Below are positions 16,114-24,423 of a stretch of DNA of 64,000 nt, one piece after another. The translations under genes and the position numbers were made by a program. The notes beneath the pieces are model-generated. The model was not told the origin of the DNA. It did not search any database and worked only from the letters and a program-made list of their open reading frames with translations. Origin of the DNA: Flavobacterium sp. ENC (GTDB taxonomy: Bacteria > Bacteroidota > Bacteroidia > Flavobacteriales > Flavobacteriaceae); assembly GCF_020991415.1 (NCBI RefSeq), contig NZ_JAJMOY010000001.1, forward strand, positions 186,001 through 250,000, written 5' to 3'. Numbering within the stretch: the first letter of the stretch is position 1; each line of letters starts with the position of its first letter.

Positions 16114-17415
16114 CTAATTTTTAATACTGTATTGCGATTGCGTAACGCTTGCAAAAACAGTCTGCAGATCGGCAATTAAATCCTCGATGTCCTCGATTCC
16201 GACAGAAAGACGAACCAAATCTTTAGAAACTCCCGTCTCTAATTGTTCCGCATCTGTCAATTGCTGATGTGTAGTGCTTGCCGGATGAATAATGAGTGAT
16301 TTGGTATCACCGATATTGGCCAAAAGAGAGAAAATTTTAGTTTCGTCCACTACTTTTTTAGCAGCATCAAAACCCCCTTTTAATCCGAAAGTGATAATTC
16401 CGCTTTGTCCTTCGGGAAGATATTCCTGGGCCAGATCAAAATATTTGTTGGATTTCAGTCCCGGATAGTTAACCCAGACCACTTCGTCCTGTTTCTCTAA
16501 CCATTCGGCCAAAGCCAGGGCATTTTCGCTGTGTTTCTTAATGCGGATGGGCAATGTTTCTAATCCCTGAATGATCTGGAAGGCATTAAACGGACTCAAA
16601 GCCGAACCAAAATCACGCAGCCCTTCTATTCGTGCTTTTGCAATAAAAGCCGCATTTCCTAACGCTTCGTGGTACACCAGCCCGTGATATCCTGCTGAAG
16701 GTTCTGTAAATTCAGGGAATTTTCCGTTAGACCAGTCAAAAGTTCCGGCATCAATAATGACACCTCCTAATGAGGTTCCGTTTCCTGAAATATATTTAGT
16801 CAAAGAATGAATAACGATGTTTGCCCCGTATTCGATTGGTTTCAGCAAATAAGGAGTGGCCACGGTATTGTCTACAATAAAAGGTACTTTGAAAGCTTTG
16901 GCTTCTGCTGATATCGCTTTCAGATCCAGTACATCCAATTTTGGATTCCCTAAGGATTCTACAAAGAAGGCCCTGGTATTTTCTTTTGCCGCTTTGGTGA
17001 AGTTTTTGGCATCGGACGGATCAACAAATGTTGTTGTGATTCCTAGTCTCGGCAGAGTCACTTTTAATAAATTATAGGTTCCTCCATACAAACTATTTGA
17101 TGCTACAATATGATCGCCTGCTTTTAGCAAAGTGAGAAAAGTGGTTGCAATTGCTGAGGCTCCGGAAGCAGTAACAACCGCTGCAATTCCGCCCTCAAGC
17201 GCTGCCAGTCGTTGCTCTAAAATATCATTTGTCGGATTGTTTAAGCGGGTGTAGATAAATCCGGCTTCGGCAAGACCAAATAAATTGGCGGCATGATCTG
17301 AATTATTAAATACATAAGAGGAGGTCTGATAGATAGGCACTGCTCTGGTTCCGCCATTTTTAGTAACATCGTGTCCTGCGTGCAGTGCGTTTGTTGCAAA
17401 TTTTTGTGTGCTCAT
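16114..17415 (-). CDS. metY: O-acetylhomoserine sulfhydrylase
   Basis: The 433-residue PLP enzyme has an MSTQKFATNALHAGH start, YTRLNNPTNDILEQRLAALEGG, the PLP lysine in HSLTKYISGNGTSLGG, and GDTKSLIIHPASTTHQQL. The length of about 430 and the insert near residues 235-260 fit MetY (O-acetylhomoserine plus sulfide to homocysteine) rather than the roughly 390-residue MetB/MetZ group. This agrees with metX nearby. It is preceded by a Met/Cys leader attenuator and a small ORF. Confidence 0.93.
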   Translation of the reverse strand: MSTQKFATNALHAGHDVTKNGGTRAVPIYQTSSYVFNNSDHAANLFGLAEAGFIYTRLNNPTNDILEQRLAALEGGIAAVVTASGASAIATTFLTLLKAGDHIVASNSLYGGTYNLLKVTLPRLGITTTFVDPSDAKNFTKAAKENTRAFFVESLGNPKLDVLDLKAISAEAKAFKVPFIVDNTVATPYLLKPIEYGANIVIHSLTKYISGNGTSLGGVIIDAGTFDWSNGKFPEFTEPSAGYHGLVYHEALGNAAFIAKARIEGLRDFGSALSPFNAFQIIQGLETLPIRIKKHSENALALAEWLEKQDEVVWVNYPGLKSNKYFDLAQEYLPEGQSGIITFGLKGGFDAAKKVVDETKIFSLLANIGDTKSLIIHPASTTHQQLTDAEQLETGVSKDLVRLSVGIEDIEDLIADLQTVFASVTQSQYSIKN

Positions 17416-17468
17416 GATTTCGTATTTTTATATTGTTAAATCGTATGTTGACTTGTGATTGGTTTATT

Positions 17469-17651
17469 TTAATTCGAAGATTTTCCTCCCAGTTCATAAA
17501 TTTGAAACAGTACTGACTTCTGGTTTCTTAAAGAAGACTCTTCACGGCGTGGCGTTTTTACTGTTTGTGTATTTTTTACTGAATTGATGTTTTGTGAATC
17601 GGTATCCGATAACCACTGTATTGTTGCTGAATTTCTATTGGTTGTTTTCAT
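17469..17651 (-). CDS. Small 60-aa protein between leader attenuator and metY
   Basis: I do not recognise this protein. It is polar, Ser/Thr/Asn-rich, with a basic TPRREESSLRNQ stretch and a hydrophobic KSVLFQIYELGGK tail that resembles the NSLLFLMYSKENE tail of the 67-aa protein at 13,966. It begins 31 bases past the attenuator terminator and ends 53 bases before metY. The repeated genetic position supports translation; the function is unknown. Confidence 0.5.
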   Translation of the reverse strand: MKTTNRNSATIQWLSDTDSQNINSVKNTQTVKTPRREESSLRNQKSVLFQIYELGGKSSN

Positions 17652-17681
17652 GAGTATATATTTTTTTTTAAATGTTGAAAT

Positions 17682-17717
17682 AAAAAAACCCTTTTAGCTG
17701 GCTGACCAAAAGGGTTT
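17682..17717 (-). terminator. Attenuator terminator ahead of the metY operon
   Basis: On the minus strand AAACCCTTTT and AAAAGGGTTT form the stem with seven T after it. It lies before, not after, the metY operon genes and only 31 bases past the Met/Cys leader peptide. Confidence 0.85.
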
Positions 17718-17747
17718 ATAGTTTTAACTATAACAAAGATTTATCTT

Positions 17748-17825
17748 TCACTTTTGGCAACAGCAGATCGGGGCGCATTTACGCATCATACAACATATCA
17801 TCATTTTATCTGCAATTGTTTTCAT
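17748..17825 (-). CDS. Leader peptide A (25 aa, Met/Cys-rich), attenuator ORF of metY
   Basis: ATG at 17825 opens 25 codons of which 11 are Met or Cys: Met 1, 8, 9, 13, 14 and Cys 11, 12, 17, 21, 22, 23 (MMICCMM, then CCC). The last codons contain CCAAAAG (17757-17751), which can pair with CTTTTGG (17712-17706) in the terminator's 5' arm. Stalling at the Met/Cys codons would free this segment and stop the terminator forming; completing translation would hide it. Codon content and pairing both indicate ribosome-mediated sensing of charged Met/Cys tRNA. No such leader is known to me in this group. Confidence 0.82.
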   Translation of the reverse strand: MKTIADKMMICCMMRKCAPICCCQK

Positions 17826-17883
17826 TTTAGAAATTGTATTAATTTATAATCAGTCATTCTTTAATTCTACTAATTTGATAGAG

Positions 17884-17914
17884 TAAATATAATAACTATT
17901 TCCTAACCACCAAA
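17884..17914 (-). promoter_or_regulatory. Promoter of the metY leader transcript
   Basis: On the minus strand: TTTG (17914-17911), 19 bases, TATATTTA (17891-17884; one mismatch to TAnnTTTG). The predicted start near 17880 leaves about 55 bases before the leader peptide. Confidence 0.6.
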
Positions 17915-18035
17915 CAGAAATGTATAATTTAACATTTAAAAAAGAATTCAGCATTGAAAATTCTTTTGAAATCCTTTGTAAACCCCTTTCAAATAAGGCT
18001 TTGCACTATTTTGACGGGAAAGAGATTTTTTTTGC

Positions 18036-20882
18036 TTAAAATTTAAAACTCAGACGTGCAAAACCAAATCTTCCGTTTAATCCGAATTGGGAAACCGCTC
18101 TCGAATACGCAAACTGATTGGCATTCGTTAAATCTGCGCTTGGAGCGGGTGACAATGTCGGCGTTGTGTTTGTAAAGGCCGGAGTAGACGGATTATTTCG
18201 ATCCGGATAAACATCTCCTATATTATTAACCCCAAGCGTTACCCTGAATTTTTCACTGATCTGATATCCAAAAGATAAATCGGTTACAATTTTGGCGCTG
18301 TATTCCGGATGCTCGTACACGGAAGAGAATCCGTCTAAGTTTACATCTGTTGCTCCGGGATCGGTCACTTTTCCGAAATAACTGTTTCTTAAATAAATAT
18401 CCAGTTTTTTGATATTGAAAGTCGTTGTTAAATTAGCTTTCAGTTTCGGAATGGCTTCTTCTAAATAAACCCTGCTGGATTCCGGAAAAAAGGAATATTT
18501 AAAAGGTTCTCCGCCGGCATCAAGAATAGACTGCGGCACATTTAAATCGCCTACTCTTTTCGTTTCATTATAACTGATGGCAAAATCATTTCTGATGGTG
18601 AAATCCCGGATCACATCATATTTCTGGGAAATGACCACATCTACTCCTTTTGTCTCCGAGTTGATTCCGTTGGTCCAGAAAGAGGCTCTTTCCACCCCTT
18701 TCAAATCAAAGGCTTCCTGGAATAAGGTCAAGGCTTCTGCCTGTTCCGGAGATGTTGCCCCGCCAATTTGCGCATCTGTCGGTCTTGAATATTGCCCCGT
18801 TAAAACAATCCTGTCATCGATTCTTGTAAAATAGGCATCTGTAGCAATCGTAATATTGGCATCGGGAATTTTGAATGTAAAACCTGTACTTATACTTTTA
18901 GATTTCTCCGGTTTCAAATTTTCTACGCCAATACTTTTTGCCGCATCGGAGTCGTTTGTAAAATAACCTACCTGATAAGGCGATCCGTTAATAAACTGAG
19001 TAGAACTGGCTTCGAAATATTTTTGCTGCAACGATGGCGCCCTGAATCCGGTTTGTCCGGAAACTCTCCAATTGATGAAGTCATTTAATTTTAAAAGAGA
19101 AGCCAGTTTAAAAATCACTGTATTTCCAAAATCTGAATAGTTCTCAAAGCGTGCTGCTCCGTTTAAAAGCCAGTTTTCTGTCGGGTTAAGTTCTAAATCG
19201 ACATAAGCCGCAACGCTTTTTCTGTCTTTTTCTTTAGCATCTGCAGGCTGAAAACCTGAAAATCCCTGCGCTCCCGCTCCACGCTTGTTACCGAAGAAAT
19301 CCGTCACAATTAATGGTGAGGTTGTTGGCAGTGTACCGGGAACGAAATTCCCGTTTACATCATATAATCCGTAAGAGGCTTGTTCTCCTGCTTTGATCTG
19401 GTAATTTTCATATCTGAATTCCCCGCCAAAGGCAACGTTCAGACCTTCTAAAACATCTAATTTCTTTGTGAAATCCAGGTTGGTGGTACTCTGTAAAAAT
19501 GAAACTTTACCGGCATCAAAACTAGTGGGTGATGCGGTTCCCAAAGTGGCATTGATCGTGTTGTTGACTCCATATTTAAAAGAGTTCGTTCCAAGATTTG
19601 AACTGATATCGGTATCAAATCCGAACAACTGCGTGGTCACTCCTACTGCCGCGGAAGCATCCAGAATGTCTGATTCTATTTCCGGTAAAAATCCGTTAGA
19701 ATACACTTGCGTGAAAGTTCCGGAACCGTTTGGAAGCCTGTTGAAAGCATACGATTTTCCGTTTCTGTATGAAACGCCCCCAAAAGAATACAGTGATGTA
19801 AGCGCTGTTAAAGGATATTTCGCATTATAATACAATTGTCCCGCAGCCAGTTCTGACTGGCCAACGCTCATATTATAGTCGCTTCTTTGCTGGCCTCTAT
19901 AGTTCAGTTCGTTATTGGTCACATCAAAATTTAATGCCGTCTGAATCTGGGCAATTGTAGATGCGGAAGCAATAGCGGTCTGCTGTGCCGGCGTAAAATA
20001 ACTCACCTGAGGGGCGTACTGCTGCAGAGTGCTTATAATCTGAGCCGAATTGGGTGTTGTGTTAATGTTGGTGAACAAAGAATTCACCTGCACTCCATTT
20101 TGAGCCGCCCTGTTTTCTACCGCATTGTAGGCATTAAAAATAGCATTATTCCTGATACCGGCTCGGCTTGTGGCCTGCCTGGTAACAGCGCTTCCCGTAA
20201 AATTCAGGTAACTTCCTGCTTTGCCCAAAGAGGTTCCGTAGTTTAAATCTACCTGCAGCGATTGCCCGTCACTTCCGCCTTCAAAATTATTCGAACCGGA
20301 GGATAAATTCGCTCCATACTGGATATCGCCTGAAACATATTTGGCATTCTTTTTCAGTACAATATTAATGACTCCGGCAATAGCATCAGAACCATATTGC
20401 GCGGCAGCTCCGTCTCTTAAAACTTCAATTCGTTCAATCGCATAAGACGGAATCGCGTTTAAATCGGTACCCACAGAACCCCTTCCCGGAGATCCGTTTA
20501 TATTTACCAGAGCACTGGTGTGTCTTCTTTTTCCGTTGACCAGAATTAAAACCTGATCGGGTCCCAACCCTCTTAGTTGTGCCGGATCAACGTGGTCTGT
20601 CCCGTCTGCGGTAGAGGTTGGATTACTGGTAAAAGACGGTGCTACATAATTTAAGATTTGCGTTACGCTTGTTTGCGGAGCGCCTTTGGTTATTTCTGAA
20701 ATATTAAATACATCAACAGGAACGGGCACATCTGTTTTTACCCTGTTTTTACTTCTGGAACCTACGATGGTCACTTCAGACAATTCGTTGTTTTGTAAAC
20801 TGTCCTTTTCTGTTTTATTGTCTTGCGCATACAATCCGGAGAATGCAGCTAAGCCAAAAAGCACTATTAATTTATTTTTCAT
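18036..20882 (-). CDS. TonB-dependent outer-membrane receptor
   Basis: The 948-residue receptor has a Sec signal (ending GLYAQ), a plug domain starting near residue 45 ([47 protein letters not shown]) and a beta barrel ending in F (GFARLSFKF). The plug resembles general siderophore/cobalamin-type receptors; no carboxypeptidase-like N-terminal domain or SusD partner is seen. A Met-rich leader peptide and terminator precede it, so expression probably rises on methionine shortage. Import of a methionine- or sulfur-containing ligand is a reasonable inference but not shown. Confidence 0.92.
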   Translation of the reverse strand: MKNKLIVLFGLAAFSGLYAQDNKTEKDSLQNNELSEVTIVGSRSKNRVKTDVPVPVDVFNISEITKGAPQTSVTQILNYVAPSFTSNPTSTADGTDHVDPAQLRGLGPDQVLILVNGKRRHTSALVNINGSPGRGSVGTDLNAIPSYAIERIEVLRDGAAAQYGSDAIAGVINIVLKKNAKYVSGDIQYGANLSSGSNNFEGGSDGQSLQVDLNYGTSLGKAGSYLNFTGSAVTRQATSRAGIRNNAIFNAYNAVENRAAQNGVQVNSLFTNINTTPNSAQIISTLQQYAPQVSYFTPAQQTAIASASTIAQIQTALNFDVTNNELNYRGQQRSDYNMSVGQSELAAGQLYYNAKYPLTALTSLYSFGGVSYRNGKSYAFNRLPNGSGTFTQVYSNGFLPEIESDILDASAAVGVTTQLFGFDTDISSNLGTNSFKYGVNNTINATLGTASPTSFDAGKVSFLQSTTNLDFTKKLDVLEGLNVAFGGEFRYENYQIKAGEQASYGLYDVNGNFVPGTLPTTSPLIVTDFFGNKRGAGAQGFSGFQPADAKEKDRKSVAAYVDLELNPTENWLLNGAARFENYSDFGNTVIFKLASLLKLNDFINWRVSGQTGFRAPSLQQKYFEASSTQFINGSPYQVGYFTNDSDAAKSIGVENLKPEKSKSISTGFTFKIPDANITIATDAYFTRIDDRIVLTGQYSRPTDAQIGGATSPEQAEALTLFQEAFDLKGVERASFWTNGINSETKGVDVVISQKYDVIRDFTIRNDFAISYNETKRVGDLNVPQSILDAGGEPFKYSFFPESSRVYLEEAIPKLKANLTTTFNIKKLDIYLRNSYFGKVTDPGATDVNLDGFSSVYEHPEYSAKIVTDLSFGYQISEKFRVTLGVNNIGDVYPDRNNPSTPAFTNTTPTLSPAPSADLTNANQFAYSRAVSQFGLNGRFGFARLSFKF

Positions 20883-20952
20883 CTTATTTAATTGGATATT
20901 ATTATTCAGGTTTATAATTAGTTTTACTTATTTCTTTCTTACACTTTCGGGC

Positions 20953-20983
20953 AAAAAAAAACCTCTGCAGCTGGCAGAGGTTC
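20953..20983 (-). terminator. Attenuator terminator ahead of the TonB receptor
   Basis: On the minus strand ACCTCTGC, a short loop, GCAGAGGT and nine T form a strong terminator 25 bases past the leader stop and about 70 bases before the receptor start. Confidence 0.85.
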
Positions 20984-21007
20984 TTTGTTTATAGTTTAAA
21001 AAATAAT

Positions 21008-21073
21008 CTACAATAGTCTCTCTGCGGAAGTTTCCGGCATCATACAAGACATATTCTTAGAGATTGATTTCAT
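21008..21073 (-). CDS. Leader peptide C (21 aa, Met-rich), attenuator ORF of the TonB receptor
   Basis: ATG at 21073 encodes 21 residues with Met at 1, 8, 11 and 12 and Cys at 10 (NMSCMM). Its start resembles leader A: MKSISKNM here, MKTIADKMM there. Codons after the Met cluster contain GCAGAG (21025-21020), complementary to CTCTGC (20979-20974) in the terminator's 5' arm. This is the shortest of the four predicted antiterminator pairings, only six bases. Expected behaviour is read-through when charged tRNA-Met is scarce. Confidence 0.75.
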   Translation of the reverse strand: MKSISKNMSCMMPETSAERLL

Positions 21074-21095
21074 TTTTTCTTACATTTTCTTCCGG

Positions 21096-21127
21096 CAAAT
21101 TTGAGAACTTTTTTTGAAACCGCCAAA
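21096..21127 (-). promoter_or_regulatory. Promoter of the TonB receptor leader transcript
   Basis: On the minus strand: TTTG (21127-21124), 20 bases, CAAATTTG (21103-21096; one mismatch to TAnnTTTG). The predicted start is near 21092, about 19 bases before the leader peptide. Confidence 0.6.
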
Positions 21128-21215
21128 GAAAACTTAAAAATATTTCTATTACCCTATCAAAGTAGTATGTTATGTTAAATTTATCTGTATTAAAATAAAA
21201 AAACCATCAGTTTAA

Positions 21216-21245
21216 TTTGCAAATCAAAATGGTTTTATACCTTTG
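21216..21245 (+). promoter_or_regulatory. Promoter of metK
   Basis: TTTG at 21216-21219, an 18-base spacer, then TACCTTTG at 21238-21245, a full match to TAnnTTTG. Transcription would begin near 21249, just before the first helix of the SAM-II-like aptamer. Confidence 0.75.
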
Positions 21246-21255
21246 CACGCGAATA

Positions 21256-21356
21256 CAGAGGAAAAATTTGAACTGATTGCAACCTCTTCATAATGAAATG
21301 GTTCGTTATGAATACTGAAACGTTTTTGTTTCGGTAGTAAAAAATGCTAAAGCAGA
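21256..21356 (+). ncRNA. SAM-II-like riboswitch aptamer upstream of metK
   Basis: The segment AGAGG (21257-21261), ATTTGAACTGATTGCAA, CCTCT (21283-21287) matches the SAM-II layout of a P1 hairpin whose loop ends in TTGCAA. The conserved downstream GCTAAA lies at 21346-21351. Between them are two extra hairpins, TTCATAA/TTATGAA (21287-21312) and TACTGAAAC/GTTTCGGTA (21313-21336). Loop ATTT and CTG can pair with downstream AAAT and CAG as in the SAM-II pseudoknot. Position upstream of SAM synthetase fits SAM feedback. The extra stems make it unusual. Confidence 0.65.
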
Positions 21357-21377
21357 CATTCTCCTTTAGCCTTTTTT
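21346..21377 (+). terminator. Possible terminator overlapping the SAM-II core
   Basis: GCTAAAG (21346-21352) and CTTTAGC (21364-21370) form a 7-base stem followed by CTTTTTT. The 5' arm is the conserved GCTAAA of the aptamer, so ligand binding and this hairpin should exclude each other. Confidence 0.5.
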
Positions 21378-21420
21378 AGCAATTTTTTTACCTCGCTTAA
21401 TTTTAATTTAATAAATTATT

Positions 21421-22671
21421 ATGGCTTATTTATTTACGTCAGAATCTGTTAGTGAAGGGCATCCAGACAAAGTTGCAGATCAAATTTCGGATGCATTAAT
21501 CGACAACTTTCTGGCATTTGATGCTAACTCAAAAGTAGCATGTGAAACTTTAGTTACAACGGGTCAGGTAATTTTGGCCGGTGAAGTAAAATCAAATACC
21601 TATCTGGATGTTCAGCAAATTGCTCGTGAGGTAATCCGTAAAATCGGTTACACTAAAAGTGAATATATGTTTGAAGCGAATTCTTGTGGAATTCTTTCGG
21701 CTATTCACGAACAGTCTGCCGATATTAATCAGGGTGTTGACAGAGCCAAACCAGAAGAACAAGGTGCAGGAGATCAGGGAATGATGTTTGGTTACGCCAC
21801 TAACGAAACCGAAAACTACATGCCACTGGCACTTGATTTATCTCATAAACTATTACAGGAATTAGCGATCTTAAGACGCGAAAACAAAGAAATCACGTAT
21901 TTGCGTCCTGATGCAAAATCGCAGGTTACTTTAGAATATAGTGATGACAATAAGCCAACACGTATTGATGCGATCGTAATTTCGACTCAACACGATGATT
22001 TTGAGGAAGAAGCTACTATGCTGGCTAAAATCAAAAAAGACATTATCGAGATTTTGATTCCTAGAATCATTGCTAAAAACCCGGCTCACGCTCATTTATT
22101 CAATGATAAAATTCAATATCACATTAACCCAACAGGAAAATTCGTTATCGGAGGACCTCACGGAGATACTGGTTTAACAGGAAGAAAAATTATCGTGGAT
22201 ACTTACGGTGGAAAAGGTGCTCACGGTGGTGGGGCTTTCTCCGGAAAAGACCCGAGTAAAGTAGACAGAAGTGCGGCCTACGCTACCCGTCATATCGCTA
22301 AAAACTTAGTGGCTGCAGGTGTTGCTGACGAAATCTTAGTACAGGTTTCTTACGCAATTGGAGTAGCTGAACCAATGGGTATCTTTATCGATACTTACGG
22401 AACTTCTAAAGTGAACTTAACAAACGGCGAAATCGCTAAAAAAGTAGAAGCGATCTTTGATATGCGTCCTTACTTCATCGAACAACGTTTGAAATTAAGA
22501 AACCCTATTTACAGCGAAACGGCTGCTTACGGACACATGGGACGTACGCCGGAAGTGGTAACGAAAACTTTTTCTGCTCCGGGAGGACATGTAAAAACCG
22601 TTACTGTTGAGTTATTTACCTGGGAAAAACTTGATTTCGTAGATAAAGTAAAAGCTGAATTTGGATTGTAA
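21421..22671 (+). CDS. metK: S-adenosylmethionine synthetase
   Basis: The 416-residue protein begins [17 protein letters not shown], with the ATP-binding GHPDK at residues 13-17. It has the [12 protein letters not shown] hexapeptide region and [20 protein letters not shown] for the P-loop and metal ligands. It makes SAM from methionine and ATP in the cytoplasm. It is divergent from the TonB receptor and carries its own SAM-II-like leader, closing the sulfur pathway encoded in the first 23 kb. Confidence 0.97.
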   Translation: MAYLFTSESVSEGHPDKVADQISDALIDNFLAFDANSKVACETLVTTGQVILAGEVKSNTYLDVQQIAREVIRKIGYTKSEYMFEANSCGILSAIHEQSADINQGVDRAKPEEQGAGDQGMMFGYATNETENYMPLALDLSHKLLQELAILRRENKEITYLRPDAKSQVTLEYSDDNKPTRIDAIVISTQHDDFEEEATMLAKIKKDIIEILIPRIIAKNPAHAHLFNDKIQYHINPTGKFVIGGPHGDTGLTGRKIIVDTYGGKGAHGGGAFSGKDPSKVDRSAAYATRHIAKNLVAAGVADEILVQVSYAIGVAEPMGIFIDTYGTSKVNLTNGEIAKKVEAIFDMRPYFIEQRLKLRNPIYSETAAYGHMGRTPEVVTKTFSAPGGHVKTVTVELFTWEKLDFVDKVKAEFGL

Positions 22672-22738
22672 ATTTAGATTCTTAGACTGTCTTAGATTCT
22701 TAGACTGTCTTAGATTTTTAGATTGTTAGATTTTTTGA
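22672..22738. repeat. TTAGATTCTTAGACTG word repeats
   Basis: Two exact copies of tagattcttagactgtct (starting at 22,675 and 22,695) plus degenerate tagattttt words follow the metK stop. They belong to the TAGATTT word family of other gaps. Confidence 0.6.
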
Positions 22739-22759
22739 AAATCTTTACTCTTAAACATA

Positions 22760-22801
22760 AAAAGCCTGATTTCTAATTTTTAGAAATCGGGCTTTTATTT
22801 T
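22760..22801. terminator. Bidirectional terminator between metK and the M28 peptidase gene
   Basis: AAAGCCTGATTTCTA, a short loop and TAGAAATCGGGCTTT form a long stem with A-rich and T-rich flanks, ending both convergent genes. Confidence 0.85.
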
Positions 22802-22818
22802 ATGAATTGAAAGCGACT

Positions 22819-24285
22819 TTATCTTTCCAGTTTCACGTTCGGTAATGTTTTAGGACGAGCGACATCGTTCGATAAAATCCAGCCTGTGCGGTACATCCAC
22901 TCGGTCATTTTATGCAGTTTTACGTAATCGATATTCTCCGATTCATCCATTGGGGTGTGGTACTGGCTGTGCAGCACACTGGTAAAGAACACAGACGGAA
23001 TTCCCCTGCGCGCATAGGGCAAATGGTCGGAACGGAAGTAAAAATATTCCGGATGCTCCGGCCTGTCCCAGAGTTTATCCAGATCAAATTTTGGACCTTC
23101 ATCGTTGGCTCTTTTAGCAATAGCCACTAAGTCTGAGGAGTTTTCGTGAGGCGAACTGGATCCTAATAAAGCCGCCTGATTGACGTTGTTTCTTCCAATC
23201 ATATCTCCGTTTAATACCGCAACAATGTCTTTCTCGGGAACGGTTGCATGTGCGGCGTACCATCTGGATCCTAACAAACCACGCTCTTCAGAACCGTGAA
23301 ATACAAACAAGGCGGTTCTTTTTCCGGGTTGTTTTTTATACGCTCTTGCAATCGCCAGCATCGCCACACAGGTACTGGCGTTATCGTCGGCTCCATTGTA
23401 AATCGAATCCTGACCGTATTTTTGTCGTATCCCGTCATGATCCTGATGTCCGCTAAAAAGAACGTATTCGTTTTTCAGTTTAGGATCTGTCCCTTCTATT
23501 TTCCCTACAACATTTACCGAAGGATATTTATACGTCTCCGAAACTACTTCTGCTGACAAAAGGTCTTTTGTACTTTTCAGGTATTCCAGCTGATCGCCAT
23601 GTACCCAGAAAACAGGCATTGTAGTGCCAATTTTATCACGAAAACCTTCTATTCCGTAAATACCTCTTGTCATTTGCGGTTCTACCTGTGACCAGCTTTG
23701 TTCTGCTAATTCATCGGCTACAAAAATGACGGCTGCGGCTCCTTTTTTAACCAATACATCATAATATTTTGTTCGTACAAGACCCGGATAACGTCTGTCA
23801 AAAAGCGAAATATCGTCTGCAATTCCTTCTTTCGAAGCTAACAGAATAACGGCTTTTCCTTTAAGGTCCGCTTTTTCAATGTCTTCTTTTGTTGCTGCTC
23901 CTAAATATACTAATGGCGCCTCAACTTTGGTATTTGTGGTTTCTGCTACCAGGACTTCTTTCCACAGTTTAAATTCTTTTTGTCCTATTTTAAATTTCGT
24001 ATTTGCCGTCACCTGATGCCTGTACATATCAAAAAACTGAAAATAGGTCCCGTCGTCACCCACAGGAGACATTCCGGCTTCTTTCGCTTTATTGGCCAGC
24101 CACATCGATACTTTTAATTCATCTAGTGTTCCGGCTTCACGTCCGTTAAAGTGGTCACCGGCCATCTGGTACATATCGGTCCTAAGGTCTTTTTCAGTAA
24201 TTGCCGTAACTAAAGGTTTTTTGATGGTCTGGGAGAAAGCAATTCCTCCACAAATTATCAAACCTAAGATCATTTTGTTTTTCAT
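22819..24285 (-). CDS. Secreted M28-family zinc aminopeptidase with PA domain
   Basis: The 488-residue protein has a signal peptide (cleavage near AFSQ), an intermediate PA-like domain around residues 115-250, and an M28 catalytic domain. Two-zinc ligands are visible: His in SGHQDHDG, the bridging Asp in YNGADDNAS, catalytic Glu-Glu in GSEERGLLGS, Asp in LNGDMIG and His in QYHTPMD. It probably trims peptides in the periplasm or outside the cell. Confidence 0.9.
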   Translation of the reverse strand: MKNKMILGLIICGGIAFSQTIKKPLVTAITEKDLRTDMYQMAGDHFNGREAGTLDELKVSMWLANKAKEAGMSPVGDDGTYFQFFDMYRHQVTANTKFKIGQKEFKLWKEVLVAETTNTKVEAPLVYLGAATKEDIEKADLKGKAVILLASKEGIADDISLFDRRYPGLVRTKYYDVLVKKGAAAVIFVADELAEQSWSQVEPQMTRGIYGIEGFRDKIGTTMPVFWVHGDQLEYLKSTKDLLSAEVVSETYKYPSVNVVGKIEGTDPKLKNEYVLFSGHQDHDGIRQKYGQDSIYNGADDNASTCVAMLAIARAYKKQPGKRTALFVFHGSEERGLLGSRWYAAHATVPEKDIVAVLNGDMIGRNNVNQAALLGSSSPHENSSDLVAIAKRANDEGPKFDLDKLWDRPEHPEYFYFRSDHLPYARRGIPSVFFTSVLHSQYHTPMDESENIDYVKLHKMTEWMYRTGWILSNDVARPKTLPNVKLER

Positions 24286-24366
24286 ATGGTTTCATTTACT
24301 CTTTCAAACTTACTAATTTAAAGCCAAAAAAGAACTCCGCATACTGAAATTGCAAAATATAAGCAC

Positions 24367-24402
24367 TAAAAAAAAGCCTTTGATATAGTTTCAAAGGCTT
24401 TC
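24367..24402 (-). terminator. Intrinsic terminator after the 747-aa protein gene
   Basis: On the minus strand AAAGCCTTTGA and TCAAAGGCTTT flank a short loop, followed by a T-run. It lies about 22 bases past the stop at 24424. Confidence 0.8.
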
Positions 24403-24423
24403 TAATTTTAATCAGTTTTGTTT

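Noticed and set aside
17416..17682. SAM riboswitch directly upstream of metY
   Set aside because: None of the S-box or SAM-II core blocks occurs between the leader terminator and metY; control there appears to rest on the leader peptide.
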